From Paramesorhizobium leguminum (GTDB lineage: Bacteria; Pseudomonadota; Alphaproteobacteria; Rhizobiales; Rhizobiaceae), in NCBI RefSeq assembly GCF_003217235.1, contig NZ_QJTF01000020.1, positions 1 to 64,000 of the forward strand: a DNA stretch of 64,000 bases, written 5' to 3'. Positions 53,461-62,633 of the stretch are shown here, in pieces (position 1 is the stretch's first letter; the number at the start of each line of letters is the position of its first letter). Under the pieces are notes generated by a model. The model made no database searches. It was not told the DNA's origin and worked only from the letters and a program-made list of their open reading frames with translations. The position numbers and the translations under genes were made by a program.

Positions 53461-54634
53461 ACGTGCTGCGCAGCACATAAGGCTGTGCCGGGCTGTGGGC
53501 ATTGTTCAGCGCAAGCGCCAGTTCGGTTACATGCAGGGCGACATCGCCTGAAAAGAAAGCAGGAATACCGCTGCCGATCGATTTCGCCTGGGCCGCTATG
53601 CCGGCAGCAAAATCGATGCGCGAGGGAAAGGCGGGCAATGCGCCTTCGGGTGCGAAGCCCGCATAGGACAGCCGCCGTCCCGGCGTTGGCTTCCAGGGCA
53701 ACGCGTGCTGCATCTTATTTTCCAGCCAATCCGATACGCGCATTTTCAATTGCTTGCCATCCGCTGCTCTTTCCAGATGGACGGCGGACCGGTTGTCCCA
53801 GAGGTCGCGCACGGTCAGCGACCCATCACGCCCAAGAATCGTCATGGAACGGTCACGCGGCGCGGCAAGCCCGCAGGTCAGCCGCGCGACAACGCCCGAG
53901 CGGAACTTGATACAGCCGACCGAGAAGTCCGGTGCCATGGTGACCCCCTGCGTACCCGGTCCCTTGTCCGGGAAGGTAACGCCGGAAAATCCGGTAAGGC
54001 TTTCCGCCGGGCCGAACAGCGAAACCAGCCAGGAAAGCGCATAGCCCGCATGTTCCAGCGTACAGCCGATTTCAAGCTCGTGCAGTCCGGGCCAAGGCGC
54101 GCCGGACCGGGACCGCCATGTCTGCCATTTTCCCCTGAAGGCGGGGCCATCCTCCATCTGCACGTAAACGAGCAGCGGCGCGCCGATCACCCGCTCGCTC
54201 AGGACTTTCCTCACCAGTCTGCCGGCATCGCTCAGTGCGTTGGCGGGCGCGGCGCAAAGGGTCAGGCCTCGCTCGGCTGCAAGTGCTACCAGTTCACGTG
54301 CTTCCTCGAAATGCATCGCCAGCGGCTTTTCACAATAGACATGCTTGCCAACTGCAAGCGCCCGCTTTGAAATTTCGTAATGGCTTTCCGGCGTCGTCAG
54401 GTTGACGACAACAGTCACTTCCGGATCGGCAAGGATATCATCGATGTCGGCATAGGCGCGAACATCATAAAATGCGCAGAACTGCTTTAGCCTATCAGGG
54501 TCGCGGTCATAAGCCCCGGCGAGCTTGAGCGACGGATGGTTCGGCAGGGTTGTCATGTAATAATCGGCAACAAACCCTGTGCCGATAATGGCGATCTTCC
54601 TGATATCGTCCCCTTCAGGGGATTTTTCCACCAC
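53432..54634 (-). CDS. Gfo/Idh/MocA family oxidoreductase
   Basis: A roughly 400-residue protein with Rossmann motif IAIIGTGFVADYYMTTL, VNLTTPESHYEISKRAL and the EKP loop YCEKPLAMHFEEA near residues 95-115. The following HELEIGCTLEHAGYALSWL region carries the substrate-domain His residues. GTG at 54634 follows GGAG; a TTG five codons upstream is possible. It converges on another member of the same family, with coding ends overlapping by 29 bp. Sequence similarity between the two is low, so they are not a recent duplication. Confidence 0.85.
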   Translation of the reverse strand: MVEKSPEGDDIRKIAIIGTGFVADYYMTTLPNHPSLKLAGAYDRDPDRLKQFCAFYDVRAYADIDDILADPEVTVVVNLTTPESHYEISKRALAVGKHVYCEKPLAMHFEEARELVALAAERGLTLCAAPANALSDAGRLVRKVLSERVIGAPLLVYVQMEDGPAFRGKWQTWRSRSGAPWPGLHELEIGCTLEHAGYALSWLVSLFGPAESLTGFSGVTFPDKGPGTQGVTMAPDFSVGCIKFRSGVVARLTCGLAAPRDRSMTILGRDGSLTVRDLWDNRSAVHLERAADGKQLKMRVSDWLENKMQHALPWKPTPGRRLSYAGFAPEGALPAFPSRIDFAAGIAAQAKSIGSGIPAFFSGDVALHVTELALALNNAHSPAQPYVLRSTFTPPVPLPA

Positions 54635-54680
54635 CGCCGTACTCCGCAAGGTTGAAATCTAGAGCATGGATATGAATGCG

Positions 54681-54905
54681 CTATTCATCGCCTTCCATAT
54701 CATCGCTGTCATCGGCCGATTCGACAGCGGGAATGACATAAGCGCCTGAAAGCCAGCGGTTGAGATCGATGCTACGGCAGCGCGGCGAGCAGAACGGGTA
54801 GTCCTCGCGGCTCGAAGGCTTGCCGCATTCCGGACAGGGCCGTGTCGGGCGCAAGGGCGTCACCTTCGCCCCCGGAGCTGCCGATATGTCTTTCTTGCTG
54901 CTCAT
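54681..54905 (-). CDS. yacG: DNA gyrase inhibitor YacG
   Basis: A 74-residue zinc-binding protein. Four cysteines at residues 24, 27, 39 and 43 ([20 protein letters not shown]) form the site, followed by the conserved [14 protein letters not shown]. In E. coli YacG binds GyrB and inhibits gyrase. The acidic C-terminus is usual. It follows maf in the infA-maf-yacG order common in Rhizobiales. Confidence 0.93.
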   Translation of the reverse strand: MSSKKDISAAPGAKVTPLRPTRPCPECGKPSSREDYPFCSPRCRSIDLNRWLSGAYVIPAVESADDSDDMEGDE

Positions 54906-54927
54906 TGTGAAAACTTTATTTCAGCCC

Positions 54928-54965
54928 CATGACCTTATCCCAAAGACATGACCTTATCCCAAAGA
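54928..54965. repeat. tandem 19-bp direct repeat between maf and yacG
   Basis: CATGACCTTATCCCAAAGA occurs twice head to tail, followed closely by a GATCATGCTC fragment resembling the family F palindrome. It may be the remnant of a degraded repeat element. Confidence 0.85.
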
Positions 54966-54988
54966 TCTGTAACTTCTTGAGATCATGC

Positions 54989-55615
54989 TCAGTGTTTGCC
55001 GGTCGTCCAGGTATTATAAACCTTGTAGCCTTCGCCGGTCAAAAGGCTGACCGTCTCATGAAGCGGGAGTCCCACGACATTCGTATATGAGCCGACGAGC
55101 TTGACGACGAAGCTTCCGGCAAAGCCCTGGATGGCGTAACCGCCCGCTTTGCCACGCCATTCGCCCGATGCAAGATAGCTATCGAGTTGTTCGCGGGTCA
55201 GCCGCTCGAAGCGCACACGGCTTTCCACCAGCGTCTGCCGCACACGGCCTTTCGGCGTGATAAGGCAAACCCCGGTAAAAACCTTGTGCGAACGGCCGGA
55301 AAGCAGGCGCAGGCATTCCCGCGCCTCGTCCTGGAACTCGGTCTTTGGCAGAATGCGACGCCCGACCGCGACGACGGTATCGGCGCCCAGCACATAAGCA
55401 TCCGCGAACCGCACGTCACCGCGGATATTCTCCGCGGCCACTTCCGCCTTGACGCGCGACAACCGGCGCGCCAGCGAGCGAGGTTGCTCGGCACGCAACG
55501 GCGTTTCGTCGATGTCAGCCGGATAGAGAGTATCCGGCTCGATGCCCGCCTGTCCCAAAAGCTCGATCCGGCGCGGAGAACCGGAAGCAAGAACAAGCTT
55601 TTGCTCAGCGCTCAT
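54989..55615 (-). CDS. maf: Maf-like nucleoside triphosphate pyrophosphatase
   Basis: A 208-residue Maf/YhdE-fold house-cleaning nucleotide pyrophosphatase. The N-terminal [17 protein letters not shown] is the family signature. [14 protein letters not shown] carries the catalytic Asp, [13 protein letters not shown] follows, and [16 protein letters not shown] with NVVGLPLHE completes the set. ATG at 55615 begins the conserved part. Members hydrolyse non-canonical or standard nucleoside triphosphates and influence septation. It lies 58 bp after infA. Confidence 0.94.
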   Translation of the reverse strand: MSAEQKLVLASGSPRRIELLGQAGIEPDTLYPADIDETPLRAEQPRSLARRLSRVKAEVAAENIRGDVRFADAYVLGADTVVAVGRRILPKTEFQDEARECLRLLSGRSHKVFTGVCLITPKGRVRQTLVESRVRFERLTREQLDSYLASGEWRGKAGGYAIQGFAGSFVVKLVGSYTNVVGLPLHETVSLLTGEGYKVYNTWTTGKH

Positions 55616-55673
55616 GAATGCATTCCTTCGAGGCCCAAGCCTAAACAACAAGCCTAAACAAGCCGAAAACGGA

Positions 55674-55892
55674 TTATTTGAAACGGTAGGTGATGCGTCC
55701 CTTGGTCAAATCGTAAGGTGTCATCTCGACGAGCACCTTATCGCCCGCCAGAACACGAATGCGATTCTTGCGCATGCGGCCAGCGGTGTGGGCAATGATT
55801 TCATGTTCATTTTCGAGCTTCACCCGAAACATCGCGTTGGGCAACAGCTCCGTAACGACACCGGGAAATTCGAGGACTTCTTCTTTCGCCAT
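55674..55892 (-). CDS. infA: translation initiation factor IF-1
   Basis: A 72-residue S1-like OB-fold protein, full length. [20 protein letters not shown], the central [16 protein letters not shown] and the end [10 protein letters not shown] are almost invariant in the family. IF-1 occupies the ribosomal A-site during initiation. It is first in the infA-maf-yacG operon. The usual upstream neighbours in this order are not present; tRNA-Pro and choX lie there instead. Confidence 0.98.
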   Translation of the reverse strand: MAKEEVLEFPGVVTELLPNAMFRVKLENEHEIIAHTAGRMRKNRIRVLAGDKVLVEMTPYDLTKGRITYRFK

Positions 55893-56100
55893 ACGCTTCC
55901 TGTTTCTCTATCTCTTTGTCCGCCGCATTGCCGGCGGCCTGAATTGCGCGGAACCTATATGATTAAAGTTCATTTGTGAACAACGGGCGTAAAATTATCA
56001 GCTGCAATGCAGAGATTGCAAATTATTGTCCGGCAGGTTTTTTTGGCGAAACGTCTTGCAGCCAGAATACTGCAGCGTTATAAGCCGCCATCGTTGGTCA

Positions 56101-56177
56101 CGGAGTGTAGCGCAGCCTGGTAGCGCACCTCGTTCGGGACGAGGGGGTCGGAGGTTCGAATCCTCTCACTCCGACCA
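56101..56177 (+). tRNA. tRNA-Pro (CGG)
   Basis: This is a 77-nt cloverleaf with encoded CCA. Acceptor CGGAGTG pairs with CACTCCG, the anticodon stem-loop is CCTCG-TTCGGGA-CGAGG with anticodon CGG (Pro), and the T-loop is GGTTCGAATCC. The 350 bp that follow before choX hold no supported gene. Confidence 0.97.
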
Positions 56178-56526
56178 ATGAAATCAAGGGGTGCTTCCAC
56201 GCCCCGCGGATATCCCGCCCACCGATTTCCCCACAGAATGACGCTACAAGATTGGTCTTTTTGGCTGCTGTATTAATGACGCGTAAGGCGAATCTGACAG
56301 CCGGAATGGCCTGACGCACGATTGAAATTTTATGGCGCGGCATGTGTCGCGCATGATCGGATTTGTTCGCCAAAGCCTCTTCCGGTAGCCACGCTTGGCA
56401 TTGCGCGCGGCGCTGTGCAGGATAACATAGAACCGCTCGAATGCATCTGGATGCCGTTCTCGAAATCGGCTCGATGACGTTGACTGTGGGTATATATAAA
56501 CTGCTCGAACAAGAGGGGAACTGGAA

Positions 56527-57474
56527 ATGAAAACACTTTCTCGCGTGGGCCGGATCGCCATTGGCCTTTTCCTTGGCATGGCTGCTTTCTCAACCGCCGC
56601 GCAGGCGGCGGATGAGGCTGCCTGCAAGACAATCCGCATGAGTGCTCCCGGCTGGACAGACATTGCGGCCACGAACGGTATCGCCTCCGTTCTGCTCGGC
56701 GCGCTGGGTTACGAGGCCGACATCAAGACCCTGTCCGTCCCGATTGGCTATCAGGCCATGAAGAGCGGTGAGATCGACGTTTTTCTCGGCAATTGGATGC
56801 CGGCGCAAAAATCGTTCATTGACGATCTGAACGCGGCGAAGGCAGTCGACGTGCTGGCGAAGAACCTGGAAGGCGCGAAGTTCACGCTCGCGGTTCCGTC
56901 CTACGTGGAGGGGGTGAAGGACATTGCCGATCTGGCGAAGCATGCGGATGAATTCGACAAGAAGATATATGGCATCGAGCCCGGCGCGCCGGCCAATGAA
57001 AACATCCGCAAGATCATCGCCTCGGAAAAGTTCGGCCTGACGGGCTGGCAGCTTGTCGAATCCGGCGAGCAGGCGATGCTCGCGCATGTCGAACGCGCCG
57101 GCAAAAGCAAGACCGGCGTCGTCTTCCTCGCCTGGGCACCGCATCCGATGAACGAGAAATTTTCCATCGAATATCTTTCGGGCGGTGACGATTATTTCGG
57201 TCCGAACTACGGCGGAGCGGAAGTCTATACGCTGGCTCGCACCGGCTGGAGCGCGCAATGCCCCAATGCCGCCACGCTCTTCAAGAACCTCAAGTTCGAC
57301 ATAAGCATGGAAAACAACCTGATGGGTGCGATTCTCGAAGGCGGCGACGCCAAGGCGGCGGCAACGACGTGGCTTAAAGCCAACCCGAAAGCCCTTGACG
57401 GCTGGCTCGCGGGCGTTACGACGCTGGACGGCAAGCCCGGCGCGGAAGCGGCGAAAACGGCGCTTGGCCTCTAG
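56527..57474 (+). CDS. choX: choline ABC transporter substrate-binding protein
   Basis: A 315-residue periplasmic binding protein of the OpuAC/ChoX class, high-affinity for choline. The signal peptide MKTLSRVGRIAIGLFLGMAAFSTAAQA is followed by the mature ADEAACKTIRMSAPGWTDIAATNG. Known ChoX features are visible: GYQAMKSGEIDVFLGNWMPA, IYGIEPGAPANENI and FLAWAPHPMNEKF, which include aromatic and Asp residues of the cation box. GAGGGGAA precedes the ATG. No choW/choV genes follow; betC is next, so permease and ATPase must be encoded elsewhere. Confidence 0.94.
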   Translation: MKTLSRVGRIAIGLFLGMAAFSTAAQAADEAACKTIRMSAPGWTDIAATNGIASVLLGALGYEADIKTLSVPIGYQAMKSGEIDVFLGNWMPAQKSFIDDLNAAKAVDVLAKNLEGAKFTLAVPSYVEGVKDIADLAKHADEFDKKIYGIEPGAPANENIRKIIASEKFGLTGWQLVESGEQAMLAHVERAGKSKTGVVFLAWAPHPMNEKFSIEYLSGGDDYFGPNYGGAEVYTLARTGWSAQCPNAATLFKNLKFDISMENNLMGAILEGGDAKAAATTWLKANPKALDGWLAGVTTLDGKPGAEAAKTALGL

Positions 57475-57520
57475 AGCATGATCCCGAAAAGTTGCAGACT
57501 TTTCGGATGAGATCATGCGG
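57475..57520. repeat. GCATGATC palindrome (family F), copy 2
   Basis: AGCATGATCCCGAAAAG and CTTTTCGG...GATCATGC form a hairpin directly after the choX TAG codon and 80 bp before betC. It may serve as a partial terminator between the two genes. Confidence 0.8.
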
Positions 57521-57600
57521 CTAAAACAAAGAATTAGAGCGGGATGCCCGATCCAACTTAATTGCATGCCGCTCTAATATAACTGCAAGGAAGCATACGC

Positions 57601-59115
57601 GTGGCGCGTCCGAATATCCTCATTCTCATGGCTGACCAGTTCAACGGAACCCTGTTCCCTGACGGTCCCGCCAATTTCCTCCACGCGCCGCATCTGAGTG
57701 CGCTGGCGGAGCGCTCGGTGCGCTTCGCCAATGCCTATACGGCAAGCCCGCTCTGCGCCCCGGCGCGGGCTTCCTTCATGTCCGGGCAATTGCCAAGCCG
57801 GACGCGGGTCTACGATAATGCGGCGGAATTCGCCTCGGATATCCCGACCTATGCCCACCACTTGCGCTCCGCGGGCTACCATACGGCGCTTTCGGGAAAG
57901 ATGCATTTTGTCGGTCCCGACCAGCTCCATGGTTTCGAGGAAAGGTTGACGACGGATATCTATCCGGCCGATTTCGGCTGGACACCTGATTACACCAAGC
58001 CCGGCGAGCGCATCGACTGGTGGTACCACAATCTGGGTTCGGTGACCGGCGCCGGTGTTGCGGAAATCACCAACCAGATGGAGTATGACGACGAAGTCGC
58101 CTACCACGCAACGCGCAAGCTCTACGATCTCTCGCGCGGGCTGGACGAGCGCCCCTGGTGCCTGACGGTCAGCTTCACCCACCCGCACGACCCCTATGTC
58201 GCACGACGTAAATTCTGGGACCTTTACGAAGACTGCCCTGCTCTCGATCCCGAAGTTTCCGCACTTCGGTTCGATGATCTCGACCCGCATTCCCGGCGAC
58301 TTCTGGAAGCGTGCGATCACAATTCATTCGACATCACCCCTGAACATATCCGCCGGGCGCGGCGCGGCTACTTCGCCAACATTTCCTATCTCGATGAGAA
58401 AATCGGCGAAATACTTGATGTGCTCAAGCGGACACGCATGGAGGAGAACACGATCGTCCTGTTCGTATCCGACCATGGCGACATGCTGGGCGAGCGCGGC
58501 CAGTGGTTCAAGATGTCGTTCTTCGAGGGCTCCGCGCGGGTGCCCCTGATGATCGCGGCGCCCGGCTGGACACCGAAACGGATCGACACGCCGGTCTCCA
58601 CGCTGGATGTGACGCCGACCCTGTGCGCTCTCGCCGCTCTCGACATCACCTCGCTGAAACGATGGACGGATGGCGAGGATCTGTCCGGACTTGTCGATGG
58701 AACGGCCAAGCGTGGCCCGGTACCGATGGAATATGCCGCTGAGGGCTCGATCGCGCCGCTCGTCGCCATCCGCGATGGCCGCTACAAGCTTACCGTATGC
58801 GAGCAGGATCCGCCGATGCTGTTCGATCTCATGGAAGACCCGCGCGAATTGACCAATCTCGCCGGCGACCCGCGGTTCAGTGAAGTCTTTGCTTCGCTTG
58901 AGCGGCAGATCAGCCAGCGCTGGAATCTTGGATCATTCGATGCTGCGGTGCGGGAAAGCCAGGCCCGCCGATGGGTCGTCTACAAGGCGCTACGCAACGG
59001 CGCCTATTATCCCTGGGACTACCAGCCACTCCAGAAAGCATCCGAGCGCTACATGCGCAATCACATGGACCTCAACACGCTTGAGGAGAACCAGCGATAT
59101 CCGAGAGGAGAATAA
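57601..59115 (+). CDS. betC: choline-sulfatase
   Basis: A 504-residue type I sulfatase hydrolysing choline-O-sulfate to choline and sulfate in the cytoplasm. The formylglycine signature C-A-P-A-R has Cys at residue 52 (SPLCAPARASFMSGQ). N-terminal NILILMADQ supplies a metal Asp, SGKMHFVGPDQLHGFEERLTTDIYP is the choline-sulfatase-specific segment, and VSDHGDMLGERGQWFKMSFFEGSARVPLMI has the metal Asp/His pair. The C-terminal QPLQKASERYMRNHMDLN tail also fits BetC. GTG at 57601 is the start, after AAGGAA. It follows choX, suggesting joint use of choline-O-sulfate. Confidence 0.96.
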   Translation: MARPNILILMADQFNGTLFPDGPANFLHAPHLSALAERSVRFANAYTASPLCAPARASFMSGQLPSRTRVYDNAAEFASDIPTYAHHLRSAGYHTALSGKMHFVGPDQLHGFEERLTTDIYPADFGWTPDYTKPGERIDWWYHNLGSVTGAGVAEITNQMEYDDEVAYHATRKLYDLSRGLDERPWCLTVSFTHPHDPYVARRKFWDLYEDCPALDPEVSALRFDDLDPHSRRLLEACDHNSFDITPEHIRRARRGYFANISYLDEKIGEILDVLKRTRMEENTIVLFVSDHGDMLGERGQWFKMSFFEGSARVPLMIAAPGWTPKRIDTPVSTLDVTPTLCALAALDITSLKRWTDGEDLSGLVDGTAKRGPVPMEYAAEGSIAPLVAIRDGRYKLTVCEQDPPMLFDLMEDPRELTNLAGDPRFSEVFASLERQISQRWNLGSFDAAVRESQARRWVVYKALRNGAYYPWDYQPLQKASERYMRNHMDLNTLEENQRYPRGE

Positions 59116-59143
59116 GTTCCGTCGACCTTCCGGCCGGATCGCC

Positions 59144-60331
59144 TCAGCCGCCGCTCGTCTGCGAAATCGCGTCAGGTGCGGCCCGCTTTGCGAGAAAATC
59201 TTCCATGGCGGAGAAGGAGAACGCCGAGACAGGCAGCGCCGTGCCGCCATCGAGAGCGAGGTCGGCAAGGATTTCGCCGATCACGCTCGCGAATTTGAAG
59301 CCGTGGCCGGAACAGGGTGACGCGACGACGATGCGCGGGTCGCCGGGGAGCAGATCGATCAGGAAATCCTCGGATGGCAGCATGGTGTAGCGGCATGTCA
59401 CGGCATTGACACGCTGGCCTGCCGCTGCCGGAAGGCGCTTGGCGATAAAGCCATCGAGAAGCGCCGTGTCCCTGTCGTTGACGGGCGGGTTCGGCAAATT
59501 CGGATCGATCGGCTCAAGGAAATGCGCGTGACGCCCGATCTTGACACCTTCAGCCCCGATTGCGGGGAAACCGAAATAAGAGCCGCCCTCCCCTTCGTCG
59601 CGCAGGAAGCACGGCATGCGCTCCGGCCGAACCGCGAAGCCGTCGCGCGGCTGATACCAGGCGACCACCTGCCGGATCGGTTGGGCATGCAGGCGAAGCG
59701 CCGGTACCAATTCGGCGATCCAGACGCCGGTCGAGACAATGACCTTCTTCGCCCGATAGCGGGCATCCGCTGAGACGATGGTGACGCCCGTGTCATCGGG
59801 CTCGATTGCCGTGATCTTCTCGCCGAAATGCAGGACCGCCCCGTCCTGCGCCGCAAGTTTCAGGTAACCGGCTATGGCCGCTTCCGGACGCAGGTAACCG
59901 CCGCGCGGGTCGAAGATGGCAATTTCATCGGGATCGAGCTGGAAGGCAGGAAAGCGCGAAGCCATCGCTTCCCGGCCAAGTTCCTCGTAGGCCAACCCGT
60001 GCAACTGACAAGAGGCGCGTGTGCCGGCGACAATCTTGCTGTCCGGCTTGCCGATCTGCAAGACGCCGGTCGCGGCCAGGATGTCGCTCCTTAGCCGCGT
60101 CTCGAGCGCCTGCCAGTTGAGATAGGCCTGCTTCAACAGCGGCACGTAGGATGGATCCTCGAAATAGCCGAGCCGGATAAGCCGGCTGTCGCCATGCGAC
60201 GAGCTCAAGGCATGGGCGGGATGAAAAGCCTCGATGCCGATCGCTTTAACTCCGCGTGCCGCAAGATAAGAGAGTGCGGCGCTCCCCATCGCGCCGAGGC
60301 CGATAACGGCGACATCGTATTGAGCTGTCAT
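59144..60331 (-). CDS. sarcosine oxidase / N-methyl amino acid oxidase-like flavoprotein
   Basis: A 395-residue DAO-family flavoenzyme of the monomeric sarcosine oxidase / N-methyltryptophan oxidase type. FAD motif VAVIGLGAMGSAAL (residues 7-20) and SSSHGDSRLIRLGYFEDPSYVPLL are diagnostic. VTCRYTMLPSEDFLID near residue 310 has the Cys that binds FAD covalently in this group, and SPCSGHGFKFA is the C-terminal flavin contact. Such enzymes oxidatively demethylate secondary amines, giving formaldehyde and H2O2. It starts 12 bp after the ammonia-lyase-like gene in an operon with an amino acid ABC transporter. Confidence 0.92.
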   Translation of the reverse strand: MTAQYDVAVIGLGAMGSAALSYLAARGVKAIGIEAFHPAHALSSSHGDSRLIRLGYFEDPSYVPLLKQAYLNWQALETRLRSDILAATGVLQIGKPDSKIVAGTRASCQLHGLAYEELGREAMASRFPAFQLDPDEIAIFDPRGGYLRPEAAIAGYLKLAAQDGAVLHFGEKITAIEPDDTGVTIVSADARYRAKKVIVSTGVWIAELVPALRLHAQPIRQVVAWYQPRDGFAVRPERMPCFLRDEGEGGSYFGFPAIGAEGVKIGRHAHFLEPIDPNLPNPPVNDRDTALLDGFIAKRLPAAAGQRVNAVTCRYTMLPSEDFLIDLLPGDPRIVVASPCSGHGFKFASVIGEILADLALDGGTALPVSAFSFSAMEDFLAKRAAPDAISQTSGG

Positions 60332-60342
60332 GCGTGGTTCTT

Positions 60343-61839
60343 TCAAGGTATTGGAGACGGCACGGCATCGCGGACCAAGCCCCGCAGCGTCCCGATATCG
60401 CCATGGAGCGGCCTGTCGTCGGCATAATGAGAAACATGGTCACGCACAAGCGCGTGTATGGCGTCCGTACCCGGCGCGCGAGTCGCCGTATCGGCAAGGA
60501 AATCATGAGCCTGTGCCGCCGCCATCAGTTCGATTGCGAGGATATATTCGGCATTGTCGATGACCGCGAGCAGCTTGTTCGCCGCCGCCGTCGGGTGCGC
60601 GAGAAAATCTTCCTGCTGGCCGGAGGTCAGGCCGCCGTCGGTCGAGGCGGGGGCGGCGAGCCGCCGGTTCTCGTTGCTGAGCGCGGCGGCGGTATATTGC
60701 GCGATCATGAAGCCGGAATGGCTACCGGCATCGCTTGCGAGGAATGGCGGCAGAGGTCCATTTACCAGCGGATTGACGAGCCGGTCCATGCGCCGCTCGC
60801 TCATCGCAGCGATCTGCGCCAGCGCGATGGCGAGGCTGTCGGCGGCCTGCCCCAGCGCCGGGGCCACGGCATGGGCCTGTGACGACACAACGGGATTATC
60901 CGGCGTGCCGGATACCGCCGGATTATCGGTAACCGAGGCGAGTTCCTGATCGACGATGCCGGCGGAATTATCAAAAACATCACGCGCCGCGCCATGCGCA
61001 TGCGGAACCGCCCGCAGGCTCAGCGCATCCTGCGTGCGCCGCCCGGCAGCTGCTGCCAAAAGACCGCTTCCGGCAAGCCGCGCCCGAAGCGATGCCCCTG
61101 CCCTGGCAATCCCGTTCGATGGTCGCAAGGCCAGCACGGCCTCGTCGAAGGCGGCAGTCTGGCACCCCGCCGCCTCCAGCGTCAGCGCGGCAATCGCATC
61201 GGCCCAATCGAGAAGCCGTTCGGCGCGGGCAAGCGCTATCGACGATAACCCCGTGGCACACGCCGTGCCGTTGACGAGGCTCAACCCCTCCTTGGCGCCA
61301 AGCACCAGCGGCTCAAGGCCGATGGCAGCAAGCGCCTCGTGGCCGGGAAGCCTCCTGCCCCTCACGACCGCACTGCCCTCCCCGATCAGCACCAGCGCGA
61401 TATGCGCATTGTGCGTGAGGTACCCCGCCGATCCTTTTGACGGCACGTCGGGGACGCAGTCGTTCTCGATGAGGGCCAGCAGATGGCGGACAATCTCAGG
61501 CCGAACACCCGAATGGCCATGCGCGAAATTGTTAATCTGTGCGGCGACGATGGCGCGAACGTCGCGCGCGGGGAGCAGCGCGCCGACACCGCAGGCGTGG
61601 CTCAGCACGATGTTGCGCGACAGTCGGCTCTGCGAGGCGCGGTCAACGACCGTGTCCGAAAGCGCGCCGACGCCGGTGTTGACGCCATAGGCGCGAATAC
61701 CCGTCTCGACGATCCGTTCGACGATGCGGCTTGCATGGGCGATGCGGTCCCAGGCGGCCTCCGATAAGGCGAGCACCTCTCCGTCGGCGACGCTGGCCAC
61801 ATCGCGCCATGTCAAGGGCTTGTCTATAACGATGGTCAT
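60343..61839 (-). CDS. aromatic ammonia-lyase (HAL/PAL) homologue lacking the MIO triad
   Basis: A 498-residue member of the histidine/phenylalanine ammonia-lyase superfamily. [15 protein letters not shown] near residues 51-65, [26 protein letters not shown] and the later SDNPAV-like [15 protein letters not shown] are typical. At the position where active lyases have Ala-Ser-Gly in GASGDL, the precursor of the MIO cofactor, this protein reads G-S-A-G-Y-L (residues 136-141). The central Ser is replaced by Ala, so normal MIO formation is not expected. Similar lyase-like proteins with GSxGYL exist, so this is probably a distinct subfamily and not histidase. Its start overlaps the ABC ATPase stop by four bases. 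Confidence 0.88.
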   Translation of the reverse strand: MTIVIDKPLTWRDVASVADGEVLALSEAAWDRIAHASRIVERIVETGIRAYGVNTGVGALSDTVVDRASQSRLSRNIVLSHACGVGALLPARDVRAIVAAQINNFAHGHSGVRPEIVRHLLALIENDCVPDVPSKGSAGYLTHNAHIALVLIGEGSAVVRGRRLPGHEALAAIGLEPLVLGAKEGLSLVNGTACATGLSSIALARAERLLDWADAIAALTLEAAGCQTAAFDEAVLALRPSNGIARAGASLRARLAGSGLLAAAAGRRTQDALSLRAVPHAHGAARDVFDNSAGIVDQELASVTDNPAVSGTPDNPVVSSQAHAVAPALGQAADSLAIALAQIAAMSERRMDRLVNPLVNGPLPPFLASDAGSHSGFMIAQYTAAALSNENRRLAAPASTDGGLTSGQQEDFLAHPTAAANKLLAVIDNAEYILAIELMAAAQAHDFLADTATRAPGTDAIHALVRDHVSHYADDRPLHGDIGTLRGLVRDAVPSPIP

Positions 61840-62612
61840 TGTGGATTTCCGAAATGGCCGATGAACTGCCGGAACGCCGGCGAGGCGCCCGTGCCGAACA
61901 TCGCATCCGGCGCGCCGCTGCTCTCTATCAGCCCTTCGCGCATGAAAACGACACGGTTCGAGACGTTGCGGGCAAAGCTCATTTCGTGCGTCACCACCAG
62001 CATGGTCATTCCCTCCTCCGCCAAGGCCCGCATGACGCGCAGCACTTCGCCGACGAGTTCCGGGTCGAGCGCCGAGGTCGGCTCGTCGAACAGCATCACC
62101 TTCGGCTTCATGGCGAGCGCGCGGGCAATCGCCGCGCGCTGCTGCTGGCCGCCCGAAAGATGGGCCGGATAGGCATGGCGCTTGTCGTATATGCCGACTT
62201 TCTCAAGCAGCGCCTCTGCCTCCTCCATGCATTCTGCCCGGGGACGCTTCAGCACATGGACAGGGCCTTCGATGACGTTCTGCAGGATCGTCATATGGGA
62301 CCAGAGATTGAAGCTTTGGAACACCATGCCCAACTCCGAGCGGATATGGTCCACTTGGCTTTGGCTCGCCGGGTAGCGTGTGCCGCCCTTGTCCACCATG
62401 CGGATTTCCTCGCCATCGACAATAATTTGCCCATCGGTGGCGGTCTCCAGCAGGTTGATGCAGCGCAGGAAGGTCGATTTGCCGGAACCCGAGGCGCCGA
62501 GCAGCGAAATCACGTCGCCGTCTTGCGCATCCAGTGAAATGCCGCGCAGGACTTCATGGTCGCCGAAGCTTTTGCGGATGTTGCGAACCGAAAGTCGGGT
62601 GACGCCTGCCAT
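61836..62612 (-). CDS. polar amino acid ABC transporter ATP-binding protein (HisP/GlnQ type)
   Basis: A 258-residue ATPase of the PAAT family. Walker [10 protein letters not shown] is near residue 42, the Q-loop [11 protein letters not shown], signature [15 protein letters not shown], Walker [16 protein letters not shown] and H-loop VTHEM follow. The FNLWSHMT form resembles HisP/OccP relatives. ATG at 62612 with GGAG upstream is preferred; the stop overlaps the lyase-like gene start (ATGA). It energises the two permeases encoded upstream. Confidence 0.95.
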   Translation of the reverse strand: MAGVTRLSVRNIRKSFGDHEVLRGISLDAQDGDVISLLGASGSGKSTFLRCINLLETATDGQIIVDGEEIRMVDKGGTRYPASQSQVDHIRSELGMVFQSFNLWSHMTILQNVIEGPVHVLKRPRAECMEEAEALLEKVGIYDKRHAYPAHLSGGQQQRAAIARALAMKPKVMLFDEPTSALDPELVGEVLRVMRALAEEGMTMLVVTHEMSFARNVSNRVVFMREGLIESSGAPDAMFGTGASPAFRQFIGHFGNPQ

Positions 62613-62633
62613 GGTTGCTCCAAATCGGGTCAA

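Noticed and set aside
56244-56672. Minus-strand frame overlapping the choX promoter and start
   Set aside because: No family features and it overlaps the signal peptide region of choX; treated as chance.
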